Shown: positions 45,832 to 57,178 of the stretch, piece after piece
How the letters are laid out: every line of letters begins with the position of its first letter
Position numbering within the stretch: the first letter of the stretch is position 1
The notes under the pieces: generated by a model
The model's database searches: none
What the model was told of the DNA's origin: nothing
What the model saw: only the letters and a program-made list of their open reading frames with translations
DNA from: JAICXG01 sp963801255
GTDB taxonomy: Bacteria; Verrucomicrobiota; Verrucomicrobiia; Chthoniobacterales; UBA10450
Direction of reading: 5' to 3'
NCBI GenBank assembly: GCA_963801255.1
Contig: CAWDEC010000015.1
Coordinates: 124,001 to 188,000 of the forward strand
Length of the DNA stretch: 64,000 bases
Program-made: the position numbers and the translations under genes

Positions 45832-46309
45832 TACAATTGCCTTTCCTTGTTTGTTGGATGACTTCTTCTTCGAGAGAAGAATGAATCGCGAAAAAATCAG
45901 CCCACTTCTTTTGCCGGCAAGAGAATATCCGTAACAGCTCTGTTACGTGCCCATGTAGCCGAGGGCACCTCAAGCCAGTCACTCCCGCACAACCGCAGGC
46001 TTAGATCCCCACGAGCGATGGCACCGGCAGCTCGATTTGAAGTCCAGTTTGAACCCCACTCGGTAAGAGTGCGCTATTTCAGCTGCAAGGAGCGCCAAAT
46101 CACCCTAACGACAAAAGGACAGGCAAGCGGGACGAGATGACAAGAAGCGAAGCGAGAGTCGGGTTGTCGCTTCCTTTCTCGGTCAAGACCCCGCGTCGAG
46201 TTCAATGCTTTGCACTTTTTTCTTTTCATTATTCGTGATTTCCGTTCCACTACCGCGGACGATCAAAGCGAAGCCGAGCGCACAATCATTAACACTTTTG
46301 GAGTAACTT
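45832..46309. promoter_or_regulatory. Intergenic region with a 16-bp palindrome
   Basis: No gene is supported in these 478 bases between divergent genes. The clear element is GTAACAG-CT-CTGTTAC at 45931-45946, a perfect 7-bp-arm palindrome 100 bases upstream of the TIGR03118 start, with the same half-sites as the palindrome at 25456-25477. A CCTAACG motif sits at 46104-46110. A GGAG ribosome-binding site at 46300-46303 serves the next gene. Confidence 0.55.
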
Positions 46310-46624
46310 ATGCCTTCCCAATTCAAACCAGTCCGGTTTTTCGTCCTGATGGCTTTGGCAGCATTCATTGTCTGTGGCGCGGTGGCGTTCTTTACCGAGA
46401 GAGCCAAGCACGGCCGAACAGCGCCGGAACGCGCGGCCTATTCGCTGGGTGAAAAGGCGGGCGAGACGGCTGCGCCGGACGCCAAATTGCCAGGCGCTGC
46501 GGATCTGAACATGATCGCGCAAGCGCGCTTCAGACAGGATGGAACGGGAGAGCAGGAGAGTTGGGATCTGGCTTACGAAAACGGTTATGAAGCTGGATTT
46601 AAGAAGACTCATCCAGCACCGTGA
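46310..46624 (+). CDS. Small single-pass membrane protein
   Basis: A 104-residue protein with a good ribosome-binding site (GGAG, six bases before ATG 46310). One membrane segment (about residues 9-28, VRFFVLMALAAFIVCGAVAF) is followed by a hydrophilic domain with AAYSLGEKAGETAAPDAKLP and a terminal YENGYEAGFKK repeat-like segment. Family not recognised. Coupled to the next gene by a GTGA overlap, so the two small membrane proteins probably act together. Confidence 0.65.
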   Translation: MPSQFKPVRFFVLMALAAFIVCGAVAFFTERAKHGRTAPERAAYSLGEKAGETAAPDAKLPGAADLNMIAQARFRQDGTGEQESWDLAYENGYEAGFKKTHPAP

Positions 46625-46968
46625 ACCCGAGTGAGATTCGTCCTCCGCCTCTACCGAAGAGAAAGCGGTTTCCCTGGATTATCTACTGGGCTGTCCTTGG
46701 CTTGATCATTCTCGTGGCACTGGCGCCAATTGGGTCGGTCGTGGCATGTAGCTGGATCGCGAACACGCATGGTTGCAAGGTCGACGAGGGATCGGTTCAT
46801 CCGTGCATGATCAACGGGAAGGATTATGGGCACATGCTTTACACGTTAGGTGTAATGGGCTGGCTGATGCTGGTCACTTTGCCAGGCGGAGCACTCGCCC
46901 TGGGGCTTTGGTTGGTCGTGCTTCTCCTGCATCGTAGCCGATGGCAGAAGACCGCACTCATCGGCTAG
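46621..46968 (+). CDS. Small two-helix membrane protein
   Basis: A 115-residue protein starting at GTG 46621, which overlaps the previous stop (GTGA). It has a Pro/Lys-rich N-terminus (IRPPPLPKRKRF), a membrane segment at about 19-42, an external loop with two cysteines (THGCKVDEGSVHPCMINGKD) that could form a disulfide, and a second segment at about 77-103. This Cys-containing loop between two helices is common in small soil-bacterial membrane proteins of unknown function. Reads cleanly; the role is unknown. Confidence 0.65.
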   Translation: MNPSEIRPPPLPKRKRFPWIIYWAVLGLIILVALAPIGSVVACSWIANTHGCKVDEGSVHPCMINGKDYGHMLYTLGVMGWLMLVTLPGGALALGLWLVVLLLHRSRWQKTALIG

Positions 46969-47113
46969 AGGTGTCATGTCTTCAGGGCCGAAAGCGGATT
47001 CGGCGACGGACACGGGCTCCAAAAGTGGCTGCCGACTCTAACATTTCTCAGACAAAGACTTGCGCTCGCACCTAAGAGTGTTTAAGAGATTTTCAAGTCA
47101 AGTTATTGAACCT

Positions 47114-47608
47114 ATGAAAACCACCTTACTTGTATTGTTGGCTGGCTTCGGGGTCATGGCCGTCCTGGCCGCCGAAAAATCGACAGAGAAAAGTTCCTCC
47201 ATGAAGGAAGAGCATGTCCTGCTTAACATGGCAGATGTCCAATGGACTGAGGCGCCGCCAAGCCTCCCGCCCGGGGCGCAGTTTGCGGTCTTGCAAGGCA
47301 ATCCTGCCAAAGTAGGCGTTTACACCGTCCGTCTGAAAGTGCCTTCGGGTTACAAAATTCCGCCGCATACTCATCCCACGACAGAGAATGTCTCGGTGAT
47401 TTCGGGGACGATGTCCTTTGGCATGGGTGGCACTTTCGATGACTCGAAAGGAACGCAAATCACTGCCGGTGGGTTTGCCAGCATGCCAGCCCACATGCAG
47501 CATTATGCCTGGTCCACTGGCGACACCGTCCTTCAAGTGCACGGCCAGGGGCCATTCCGGATCGACTATGTCAATCCGGCCGATGACCCACGTCACGCAA
47601 AGAAATAG
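47114..47608 (+). CDS. Secreted cupin-domain protein
   Basis: A 164-residue exported protein, start ATG 47114 (MKTTLLVLLAGFGVMAVLAA signal). An upstream in-frame start was rejected because it places 18 charged residues ahead of the signal. The mature part is a single cupin: VYTVRLKVPSGYKIPPHTHP and TTENVSVISGTMSFGMGG (motif 1 with metal-ligand histidines), ITAGGFASMPAHMQHYAWST (motif 2). A metal-binding beta barrel in the periplasm is expected. Its substrate or partner is unknown. Confidence 0.82.
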   Translation: MKTTLLVLLAGFGVMAVLAAEKSTEKSSSMKEEHVLLNMADVQWTEAPPSLPPGAQFAVLQGNPAKVGVYTVRLKVPSGYKIPPHTHPTTENVSVISGTMSFGMGGTFDDSKGTQITAGGFASMPAHMQHYAWSTGDTVLQVHGQGPFRIDYVNPADDPRHAKK

Positions 47609-47800
47609 TCAGCGTTGAGAGCTTGTAGAGTGACTTAAGCCAGTTGTATTCCCACAACTCGTTTGAATTTGCCGTGCCAGCGAAAATCCTGGCGCGGCAT
47701 GTCGAGGCCCAGACTAACCTCGTTACGCTTACCGCCGCCTTACTCGGCTTACGGCCGGTTTTCAGTGGACAGCCGCCGCATTATCGGTTGTAATCCCGGT

Positions 47801-49261
47801 ATGTCGCGAACAGTGCAACTTTATCTTCTGATCACGAGCGTGGCCTTGGTCGGAATTTTCGGAATTCTTAGGTTAGGACGCGATTTGACGCCGGCTTCGC
47901 GTGCAACCGCGCCGGCGAGTGTCTCACAAAGCGCTGTGGTTAATTCAACTGCACCCGCTTCAGCTGTCTCGGCAGCGACTCATAGCCTTTATCAGAATGG
48001 CGCCAGCGGTCTTAGCCGCCTCTTTTTGCAGCTATTGGTAATTGTGGCTGCGGCGGCACTCTTCGGAGCTTTGTTCACGCGGCTCGGCCAGCCCGCGGTC
48101 GTAGGTGAAATGATCGCAGGTATTCTTCTTGGGCCATCTCTCTTCGGACTGATCGCACCGTCCCTTTTCGGCTTTCTTTTCGCGCCTTCCACCCTGGAGC
48201 CACTGCGTCTCTTTAGTCAGATCGGTGTCTGTCTTTTCATGTTCGTCGTCGGGATGGAACTGGATGTGGCACGCTTGAAGGAGCAGGTTCAGACGGCCGT
48301 CGTGGTAAGTCATGCCAGCATCGTCATTCCCTATCTCCTGGGAGTCACCCTTGCGCTATTTCTTTACGAATCTCTCGCTCCTGCCGGTGCTTCTTTCGCT
48401 GCCTTTGCCCTGTTTATGGGCATTGGAATGAGCATCACTGCCTTTCCCGTCCTGGTGAGAATGCTTAAGGACCGGAACTTGTTTCATACTCCTCTCGGCA
48501 CGATGGCGACTGCCTGTGCAGCGGTGGATGACGTGACCGCGTGGACTATCCTCGCCTTCGTTGTCGCGATAGCTAAAGCTACGACGATGAGTGGCGCCAT
48601 CCTAACTCTGGCTCTGGTGGTAGCTTTCGTTAGTTGCATGCTACTCGCGGTACGACCGGCTTTGCTCTGGTGCCTCGGCATGGCGGACATGGAAAAGGCT
48701 GAACCTTCCAAGCCCGCCCTCGCCATTGTCCTGGCTCTTGTTCTGGCCTCGGCTTTCAGCACGGAAACCATCGGCATCCATGCCTTGTTTGGCGCCTTCC
48801 TGGCCGGCGCAATCATTCCCCGCGCGAGCGACTTTCGAGAGAAGCTGGCCGTGCGTGTGGAGAACATCAGTTCGGTTTTGCTTCTGCCGGTATTCTTCGC
48901 ATATACCGGTTTGCGCACTCAGATAGGTCTGTTAAAGGATCCCTCCGATTGGATCATCTGTTTTGTCATTATTGCCGTTGCGACCGTTGGCAAGCTGGGA
49001 GGAAGCGCCCTTGCCGCGCGCCTGACGGGCTCCAACGGCCGGCTTTCTCTTCAGCTAGGAGCTCTCATGAACACGCGCGGCCTCATGGAACTAATCGCAC
49101 TCAATATCGGCTACGATATGGGTATTCTATCTCAGCGAATCTTTGCCATGCTCGTGATAATGGCCCTGGTCACGACAGCGCTGACCGGCCCTCTTCTGAC
49201 TCTGTTTCGCACTTCCAGCGAAAGCCTTCTACCGGTTCCTAATCGCGTGAGCGACGCTTGA
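47801..49261 (+). CDS. CPA2-family cation:proton antiporter
   Basis: A 486-residue inner-membrane antiporter of the NapA/KefB type, start ATG 47801. The upstream in-frame region (from 47663) is polar and was left out. After a first helix and a Ser/Ala-rich linker come QPAVVGEMIAGILLGPSLFG (helix 2-3 hallmark), FMFVVGMELDVARLKEQ, GMSITAFPVLVRMLKDRN and CAAVDDVTAWTILAFVVAIA with the double-Asp ion site, HALFGAFLAGAIIPR, and LGALMNTRGLMELIALNIGY. It lacks the C-terminal TrkA-N domain of Kef proteins. It exchanges Na+ or K+ for protons. Confidence 0.9.
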   Translation: MSRTVQLYLLITSVALVGIFGILRLGRDLTPASRATAPASVSQSAVVNSTAPASAVSAATHSLYQNGASGLSRLFLQLLVIVAAAALFGALFTRLGQPAVVGEMIAGILLGPSLFGLIAPSLFGFLFAPSTLEPLRLFSQIGVCLFMFVVGMELDVARLKEQVQTAVVVSHASIVIPYLLGVTLALFLYESLAPAGASFAAFALFMGIGMSITAFPVLVRMLKDRNLFHTPLGTMATACAAVDDVTAWTILAFVVAIAKATTMSGAILTLALVVAFVSCMLLAVRPALLWCLGMADMEKAEPSKPALAIVLALVLASAFSTETIGIHALFGAFLAGAIIPRASDFREKLAVRVENISSVLLLPVFFAYTGLRTQIGLLKDPSDWIICFVIIAVATVGKLGGSALAARLTGSNGRLSLQLGALMNTRGLMELIALNIGYDMGILSQRIFAMLVIMALVTTALTGPLLTLFRTSSESLLPVPNRVSDA

Positions 49262-49364
49262 TGCGAGGCTCCGCCGGAAGAAGAGGACCTGGTGCGATCT
49301 GCTTTCACCTTCATATTTGTTAGCTGGTGGGATACTTTTTTTTAGCTAGATTGCGATCAATCCC

Positions 49365-49449
49365 GCCGATGTGGCGAAATGGCAGACGCAACGGACTTAA
49401 AATCCGTTGGGCGTAACAGCCCGTGCCGGTTCGAGTCCGGCCATCGGCA
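49365..49449 (+). tRNA. tRNA-Leu (UAA anticodon)
   Basis: Class II tRNA: acceptor GCCGATG paired with CATCGGC, anticodon stem ACGGA/TCCGT around the loop CTTAAAA (anticodon TAA), a long variable arm (GGGCGTAACAGCCC), and T-loop GGTTCGAGTCC. CCA is not encoded. It is the second tRNA-Leu in the window. Confidence 0.93.
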
Positions 49450-49514
49450 CTCTACGATAAAGGGATACCTACGAGGCTCAATCCATTTTCTTACAAGAGG
49501 AGAAATTTCAAGTT

Positions 49515-50531
49515 ATGAAGAACACCCTTGTTTTAATTATTACGCTCCTCTTAGGCGGCTTTTCCGCGTTGGCCCAAGACACAGACTGTCCAGGCACATC
49601 TCCAGCGATACCGGACCGTAGTGAAGTTTATGCCGTCGCGGATGACGGTTTGACGCTATTACATTGGGATCTGTGGCTACCCGCTACGACGCCCGCGCCG
49701 GTCGTCCTGGTTATCCATGTTGGTGGTTACAAGTTGGGAATTCGCGGACCTGGCTCAATCGCTGCCGACCTCGCCCAACACGGGTTTATCGCCGCCGCGA
49801 TCGACTATCGACTGGACGCGTTCGATCCGACGAATCCTGTCACCGCCAATTCGCTGGCTTATGCGGATAACGTCGGCGCCCAATACACACAAGTAAGTGA
49901 TGTAAAGAAAGCGATCCTTGCCGCGCGGGACCCCACTTCGATTGTTATTCCACACCATCCAGCAAGCTTCTTGATCGGAAAGACTACAGGCAAGGTGGGC
50001 GCCGTCGGTGGTTCGGCTGGAGGCTCGCATGCTTTTTACTGTGCGATTACCGGCATGCCTGACCGCGATCGTTTGGATTGCGCGGCTTTGTTGTCAGGAG
50101 CCTACCAATTTGACGATCTGCGCTCGCTCAAGACGACCAACACAGGCCCCGTCTGCCGTGTAAAGGTGGATTTCAACTCGAACGTAAGCGTCTATTGCGG
50201 GCTGCCTGGACCGGTAGATACGAACAAGCCACTACCCAAGGTGTTGACGATGGGTTCGCCACTTTATCCTCTCACCCAAATGTCACAGTCTGACGCTCAG
50301 TCCATTCCTCCGCTTTTTCTTATCGCCACCGATAACGATCCCATCACCCCCTATCAGATCGATGACTTAAAGTCGGCGCTCGATCGGCTAAGAGTGAGGA
50401 ATTACTTTGAGACAGTCATTACAGACAGTTGCTGCCATGCTTTTGAATATTGGAAGAAGATAGTCGACGGCGCCGAGGTTAACGAAACCGTGTCTCGCTG
50501 GCTCTGGACTAACTTACAAGTGAACAAATAA
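49515..50531 (+). CDS. Secreted alpha/beta-hydrolase (carboxylesterase-like)
   Basis: A 338-residue exported hydrolase (signal MKNTLVLIITLLLGGFSALA). The esterase core shows VVLVIHVGGYKLGIRGPG (oxyanion HVGG at 68-71), FIAAAIDYRLD, nucleophile elbow VGGSAGGSHA (Ser167), FLIATDNDPITPYQ (acid) and DSCCHAFEYW (His). This is the hormone-sensitive-lipase/carboxylesterase pattern. Two paired cysteines (TDSCC) sit beside the active-site His. Substrate unknown. Starts 65 bases after the tRNA gene and reads through. Confidence 0.82.
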   Translation: MKNTLVLIITLLLGGFSALAQDTDCPGTSPAIPDRSEVYAVADDGLTLLHWDLWLPATTPAPVVLVIHVGGYKLGIRGPGSIAADLAQHGFIAAAIDYRLDAFDPTNPVTANSLAYADNVGAQYTQVSDVKKAILAARDPTSIVIPHHPASFLIGKTTGKVGAVGGSAGGSHAFYCAITGMPDRDRLDCAALLSGAYQFDDLRSLKTTNTGPVCRVKVDFNSNVSVYCGLPGPVDTNKPLPKVLTMGSPLYPLTQMSQSDAQSIPPLFLIATDNDPITPYQIDDLKSALDRLRVRNYFETVITDSCCHAFEYWKKIVDGAEVNETVSRWLWTNLQVNK

Positions 50532-50906
50532 AAGCGGTGAAACCTATCCGCGCAGTTAAGGCACAACCGTTAGGGCCAGGTCGTTTCCGTTGCCTCGCCA
50601 TGGTTCTCGAACAACGCTTGTCCGGCCGTGGTGGTTTCGCAGAGAGACATCGTGGAGGGGCGTTGAACGCTAAAATGTGCGTCGCCAGCGGTGGCTCTAT
50701 TTTGGAAGTTACCGGAGCCCAACCTCGACGCGGCTTAGAGAAACTGGAAACAAGTTTTCCCGGTCGCTCAGCAAGCCATTGAGTGGTTGCCACTTCGACC
50801 AGGCAGCCCGAAAAATTTCAGGCTCGACATCTTCAACAGAAGTCTCCATTCTCCAGACCAGACCATTTCTACGCAACGCAACCAACTGGCCTAACGAAAG
50901 GTCCAA
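50532..50906. other. Intergenic stretch without a supported gene
   Basis: Small open frames exist on both strands, but none shows a signal peptide, known motif or coherent codon pattern. CGTTAGG copies fall at 50568-50574 and 50890-50896, the latter just before the oxidase start. Confidence 0.5.
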
Positions 50907-52736
50907 ATGAAAATATCGGTTCGTGCCTCGGTTCCCTCAGTATTTGCTCGCCTCGTGGCGCTCCGCGTCGTCGTCCTGACGATTTCTATTGTCGTGTCGG
51001 CTTCCCTGGCTTGGGCACAGTCGCCCGTGACCGACGGAGAATGGACGACACTTCCCACGCTCATGCCGATCAATCCCATTCATTGCGGCATGCTGCACGA
51101 TGGAAAGATTCTGGTCGTCGCTGGCTCGGAAAACGACCCGACAGAAGACGATTACTACGCCGGTGTTTTCGATCCGGCGACGGGCAACACGGCAGTGCAG
51201 GAGCTTCCTTGGGATGTCTTCTGTAACGGGATGGTCGCGCTGCCCGACGGCCGGTTTATTGTCGCCGGCGGGACCACGCGATACGATCCGTTTGCGGGCG
51301 AACCGCGAGTGACCGTCTTCGATCCGGTGACCGAGAAATTCAACACGGTCGAACCGATGGCCGACGGCCGCTGGTATGCGACGGCGACGAATCTTGGAAA
51401 TGGAAGTCTGATGGCGTTCTCGGGATTGAGCGATGAGGGCCCGGTAAACAATACGGTGGAAATTTATAATCTGGCGACGGGCTGGAGTCCCGAATATGTC
51501 GCGCCCTGGAGTCCGCCGTTGTATCCCCGCATGCACCTCTTGCCTAACGGCACCGTGGTCTACACCAGCCCGACGAACGCCACCAGCATCTTCGATCCAT
51601 CCTCGCATGCCTGGACACTTGGGATTGCACATTCCGTTTATCCCGATCGAACCTACGGCACCGCTGTCATCCTGCCTCTGCGGCCGGAGACTGGGTATGC
51701 GCCGAAGATCGTGATCATGGGCGGTTCCAACCCGGCTACGAGCACCGTTGAGCTACTCGATCTTTCTGTCACGACTCCCGCCTGGCGTTCGCTGCCCCCG
51801 ATGTCCGAACCGCGAATCCAAATGAACGCCGTGATTCTGCCAACTGGAAATGTGCTCGCGCTCGGCGGCTCGCTGATTGACGAGAACCCGAACACAGCGA
51901 GTCTGAATGGCGATCTCCTCGATCCCGTGAGCGAGACATGGAGTTCGGCGGGCGTCGCAACTTATCCACGTCTCTATCACTCGGTGGCCTTGCTCTTACC
52001 CGACGCCACCGTCTGGGTCGCGGGGAGCAATCCGGTCCGCGGAACTTACGAACAGCACATGGAGATTTATTCACCGGCTTACCTTTTCACCCTCGACGGG
52101 AGTGGCAACGTTATTCCAGCAACGCGACCCACGATCACGAGCGTGGCGACAGAGGTGGGTTATGGCGCACGCTTCAAAATTGCGACGCCTGACGCAGCCA
52201 GCATTAGTTCCGTCGTGCTCGTTAGGCCAGGCGCGGTCACCCATGCCTTCGACATGGAGCAGCGCCTGATCGGGCTCTCGTTTGGACTAGGCAATGGTTT
52301 GCTCAAGGCGACCGCGCCGCCTAACGGATTTCTCGCGCCGCCCGGTTATTACATGCTCTTTCTGGTTAACCAGGCGGGCGTGCCGTCTCTGGCCAGTTTT
52401 ATTCACCTCACCTCCACCCCCAACGATGCTCCACCGAATGGGAGAATCGCCCTTCCTAGTGGCGATCTCGTTATTAACGCGGGCGACAGGGTGAAGTTTT
52501 CCGGCGGGGCGACCGATACCGATGGCACCGTGACAGCTTACTCCTGGATCTTTCCGGGAGGCTCTCCTGGTAAAGTCTTGAAGCGGACTCCCGGGACGGT
52601 GACTTTTACTGAGGCTGGCGTCCAGGTGATCTCCATGACTCCGTTCGATAATCAGGGAGTCAATGATCCCAGTCCACCCACGCGTACAATCACTGTCCAG
52701 CCGACACCCGAACCACGTCTTGTGCCTAACGAATGA
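50907..52736 (+). CDS. Copper-radical oxidase (galactose/glyoxal-oxidase type) with PKD domain
   Basis: A 609-residue exported protein. After the signal (to about residue 37) a Kelch propeller carries every cofactor residue of galactose oxidase: Cys106 (PWDVFCNGMVALPDGRF) and Tyr157 (ADGRWYATATNLGNG) for the thioether-bonded radical, axial Tyr357 and His358 (RLYHSVALLLPDATVWV), and His446 (RPGAVTHAFDMEQRL) in the DUF1929 domain. A PKD beta-sandwich (about 510-600, DTDGTVTAYSWIFPG) ends the protein. The enzyme should oxidise an alcohol or aldehyde with O2 to give H2O2; alternatives with a GlxA-like role in polysaccharide processing are possible. It overlaps the next gene by ATGA. Confidence 0.85.
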   Translation: MKISVRASVPSVFARLVALRVVVLTISIVVSASLAWAQSPVTDGEWTTLPTLMPINPIHCGMLHDGKILVVAGSENDPTEDDYYAGVFDPATGNTAVQELPWDVFCNGMVALPDGRFIVAGGTTRYDPFAGEPRVTVFDPVTEKFNTVEPMADGRWYATATNLGNGSLMAFSGLSDEGPVNNTVEIYNLATGWSPEYVAPWSPPLYPRMHLLPNGTVVYTSPTNATSIFDPSSHAWTLGIAHSVYPDRTYGTAVILPLRPETGYAPKIVIMGGSNPATSTVELLDLSVTTPAWRSLPPMSEPRIQMNAVILPTGNVLALGGSLIDENPNTASLNGDLLDPVSETWSSAGVATYPRLYHSVALLLPDATVWVAGSNPVRGTYEQHMEIYSPAYLFTLDGSGNVIPATRPTITSVATEVGYGARFKIATPDAASISSVVLVRPGAVTHAFDMEQRLIGLSFGLGNGLLKATAPPNGFLAPPGYYMLFLVNQAGVPSLASFIHLTSTPNDAPPNGRIALPSGDLVINAGDRVKFSGGATDTDGTVTAYSWIFPGGSPGKVLKRTPGTVTFTEAGVQVISMTPFDNQGVNDPSPPTRTITVQPTPEPRLVPNE

Positions 52737-53110
52737 GCGTCGCCGAGCGGATGCGGCGGCTCGGGATCGAACCTGCGGACCTCGAGGAAAGCTTTACACG
52801 CTCCTCTGGCCCGGGCGGCCAGCACGTGAACAAAGTGGCGACCGCGGTGACCTTGCGGCATCGCCGGAGCGGTGTCGCCGTTACTGTGCAGGATTCCCGT
52901 TCCCAGGCGCGCAACCGTGTCCTCGCCCTCGATCGACTTCTGCAGGCGCTCGAGCAGCGTGAAGAAGTAGCCCGGCAGGAAAAGCGAGCCCGCATTGCAC
53001 GGCAGCGGCGACGCGAATCGCCTCGACCGCGCGCTTTGAAGAAGAGAATCCTGGAAAGCAAACGTCGGCGCGCGCAACTGAAGAAACTGCGGGCAAAGGA
53101 ATTCGATTAA
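52733..53110 (+). CDS. Release-factor-like GGQ protein (ArfB/RF-H type)
   Basis: A 125-residue stand-alone peptidyl-tRNA hydrolysis domain. The catalytic loop is SSGPGGQHVNKV (Gly28-Gly29-Gln30), followed by the DSRSQARNRVLALDRLLQAL helix and a highly basic C-terminal tail (RARIARQRRRESPRPRALKK), which in ArfB proteins inserts in the mRNA channel. It would release stalled ribosomes. It lacks the codon-recognition domains of RF1 and RF2. Start ATG 52733 overlaps the oxidase stop (ATGA), so it is translationally coupled to a secreted oxidase, an unexpected pairing. Confidence 0.88.
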   Translation: MSVAERMRRLGIEPADLEESFTRSSGPGGQHVNKVATAVTLRHRRSGVAVTVQDSRSQARNRVLALDRLLQALEQREEVARQEKRARIARQRRRESPRPRALKKRILESKRRRAQLKKLRAKEFD

Positions 53111-53126
53111 GCGGAAGCTCCCGCTC

Positions 53127-54182
53127 GTGACCAGGAAGATCCGGGTGGGAATTATCGGCGCAGGATGGCCGGGACAGCAGCACGCGCGGGCTGTCCGCGC
53201 CGCGCCGGGAGCAATTCTGGAGGGTGTGGCCGAGCCTAACGAACAAAGGGCAAAGGCATTTCGGGAGACTTATGAGCCGCGAAAGCGTTTTGCTGATTAC
53301 AGCGATTTACTGGCAGACACAGCGATTGACGCAGTGATCAATTGCCTCCCTAACGATCTTCATTTTCCGATAAGTCTGGCGGCCCTTCGTGCGGGTAAGC
53401 ATGTGCTCTGCGAAAAGCCGCCGACCTTGAATAGCGCCGAGATGCGCGTCCTTCAGGAGGAAGCAGGGAAACTCGGTCTCGTCTACTTTTTCAGTCGGCA
53501 ATTCCGTTTCACGCCCGCAATGCGTCGGGCACATGATCTGATCGCGCATGACGAACTGGGTAAAATCTATTTCGCCGAAGCCGTCTGGATCCGCTCGCGT
53601 GGCATTCCCTCCGGCCTGGGCGACTGGTTTACGGACAAGAAACGGTCCGGGGGTGGCGCACTCATCGACATTGGCATACACGCGCTTGATTCGGCCTGGT
53701 ATCTCATGGGCACGCCACGACCCGTTTCCGTGACGGCTTCGGTTTTTCAAAACTTCAAACATCTCGTTAGGTCGCCCCTCTTCGACGTTGAGGATGCCGC
53801 TTTCGCCTTCATTCGTTTCGCGAACGACGCAGTGGTGCAGCTCAAGACATCCTGGGCGGGCAATCTCACGGATGAGATTCCACAGGGGCTTTATTTCGGC
53901 CGCGAACTGAATAATTGCACGGTCTACGGAACCAAGGCGACAGTGCGACTCAAGCCGCTTACGCTTTTTCGCGACAAGGATGGAAATCTAGTGGATGAGG
54001 CTCTAGAGCCACCGGATGAGCGCGACTCCTTTGAACTTCAAATGCAGAATTTCATTGATGCAATCCTTGGTTGCGCCGCGCCCGTGAATAATGCGCAACA
54101 GGCCGTCTATCTGATGGAAATGGTCGATGCAATCTATCTTTCCAGCAGCACGGGCCAAGAAGTGTCCATTTCGCGCGCCTGA
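53127..54182 (+). CDS. Gfo/Idh/MocA-family oxidoreductase
   Basis: A 351-residue NAD(P)-dependent sugar-type oxidoreductase starting at GTG 53127, 16 bases after the release-factor gene. N-terminal Rossmann motif VGIIGAGWPGQQHARA, the conserved HVLCEKPPTLN with catalytic Lys97, and DIGIHALDSAWYLMG with the helix carrying Asp and His. The C-terminal half is the dimerisation beta domain (VSVTASVFQNFKHLV, ELNNCTVYGTKATVRL). The substrate cannot be read from sequence. It is the third gene of the oxidase, release-factor, oxidoreductase cluster. Confidence 0.88.
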   Translation: MTRKIRVGIIGAGWPGQQHARAVRAAPGAILEGVAEPNEQRAKAFRETYEPRKRFADYSDLLADTAIDAVINCLPNDLHFPISLAALRAGKHVLCEKPPTLNSAEMRVLQEEAGKLGLVYFFSRQFRFTPAMRRAHDLIAHDELGKIYFAEAVWIRSRGIPSGLGDWFTDKKRSGGGALIDIGIHALDSAWYLMGTPRPVSVTASVFQNFKHLVRSPLFDVEDAAFAFIRFANDAVVQLKTSWAGNLTDEIPQGLYFGRELNNCTVYGTKATVRLKPLTLFRDKDGNLVDEALEPPDERDSFELQMQNFIDAILGCAAPVNNAQQAVYLMEMVDAIYLSSSTGQEVSISRA

Positions 54183-54253
54183 AAAATTACACGTTAAGCC
54201 ATCCGGCCGCGGGATTTGCTACGAATGGGAATTGTTACTATTAAACCTATACT

Positions 54254-54436
54254 ATGAAAAGACTGATTCTCTTGCTTCCGATTATTCCGGCTTGTGCCGT
54301 GGCTCTTGCCTCCTGCACCACAGTGGAGAAGGAGCCCGCTTCGACTACCACGACCACTCACACCACCGAAACAGTACAACACACGCCGACCACCACTAGT
54401 ACGACGGTGACTCGCCAAGGCATGGGCGGCTACTAG
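54254..54436 (+). CDS. Small Thr-rich lipoprotein
   Basis: A 60-residue lipoprotein: basic start MKRLILLLPIIPACAVALAS, lipobox LASC, then a roughly 35-residue Thr-rich disordered tail (STTTTTHTTETVQHTPTTTS) ending RQGMGGY. Such short lipoproteins are common in Verrucomicrobiota and have no known function. Followed by a strong terminator. Confidence 0.7.
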   Translation: MKRLILLLPIIPACAVALASCTTVEKEPASTTTTTHTTETVQHTPTTTSTTVTRQGMGGY

Positions 54437-54468
54437 GCTGCAGCGCAAAATTGCAGAAGACGACCCAG

Positions 54469-54494
54469 GGGGATGCGACCGCATCCCCCTTTTC
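54469..54494 (+). terminator. Rho-independent terminator
   Basis: A 10-bp perfect stem (GGGGGATGCG with CGCATCCCCC) closing a 2-base loop, followed by TTTT. CGTTAGG begins at the last T-run base (54494). It ends the lipoprotein transcript, 33 bases after its stop. Confidence 0.88.
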
Positions 54495-54597
54495 GTTAGG
54501 CGAGGTGTTTGCGCACTTCGAGAGTGCCTTAGAAGCTAGAGAGGCTGGCCATCGCCTAACCTGAGGACGTAACTGGCAAAGGCTGATTTCGCGCTCG

Positions 54598-57174
<2,577 letters not shown>

Positions 57175-57178
57175 GAAA

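Noticed and set aside
50537..50782. Small open frames in the 50.5-50.9 kb gap
   Set aside because: Composition is Arg/Gly-rich on both strands, with no start context or motif.
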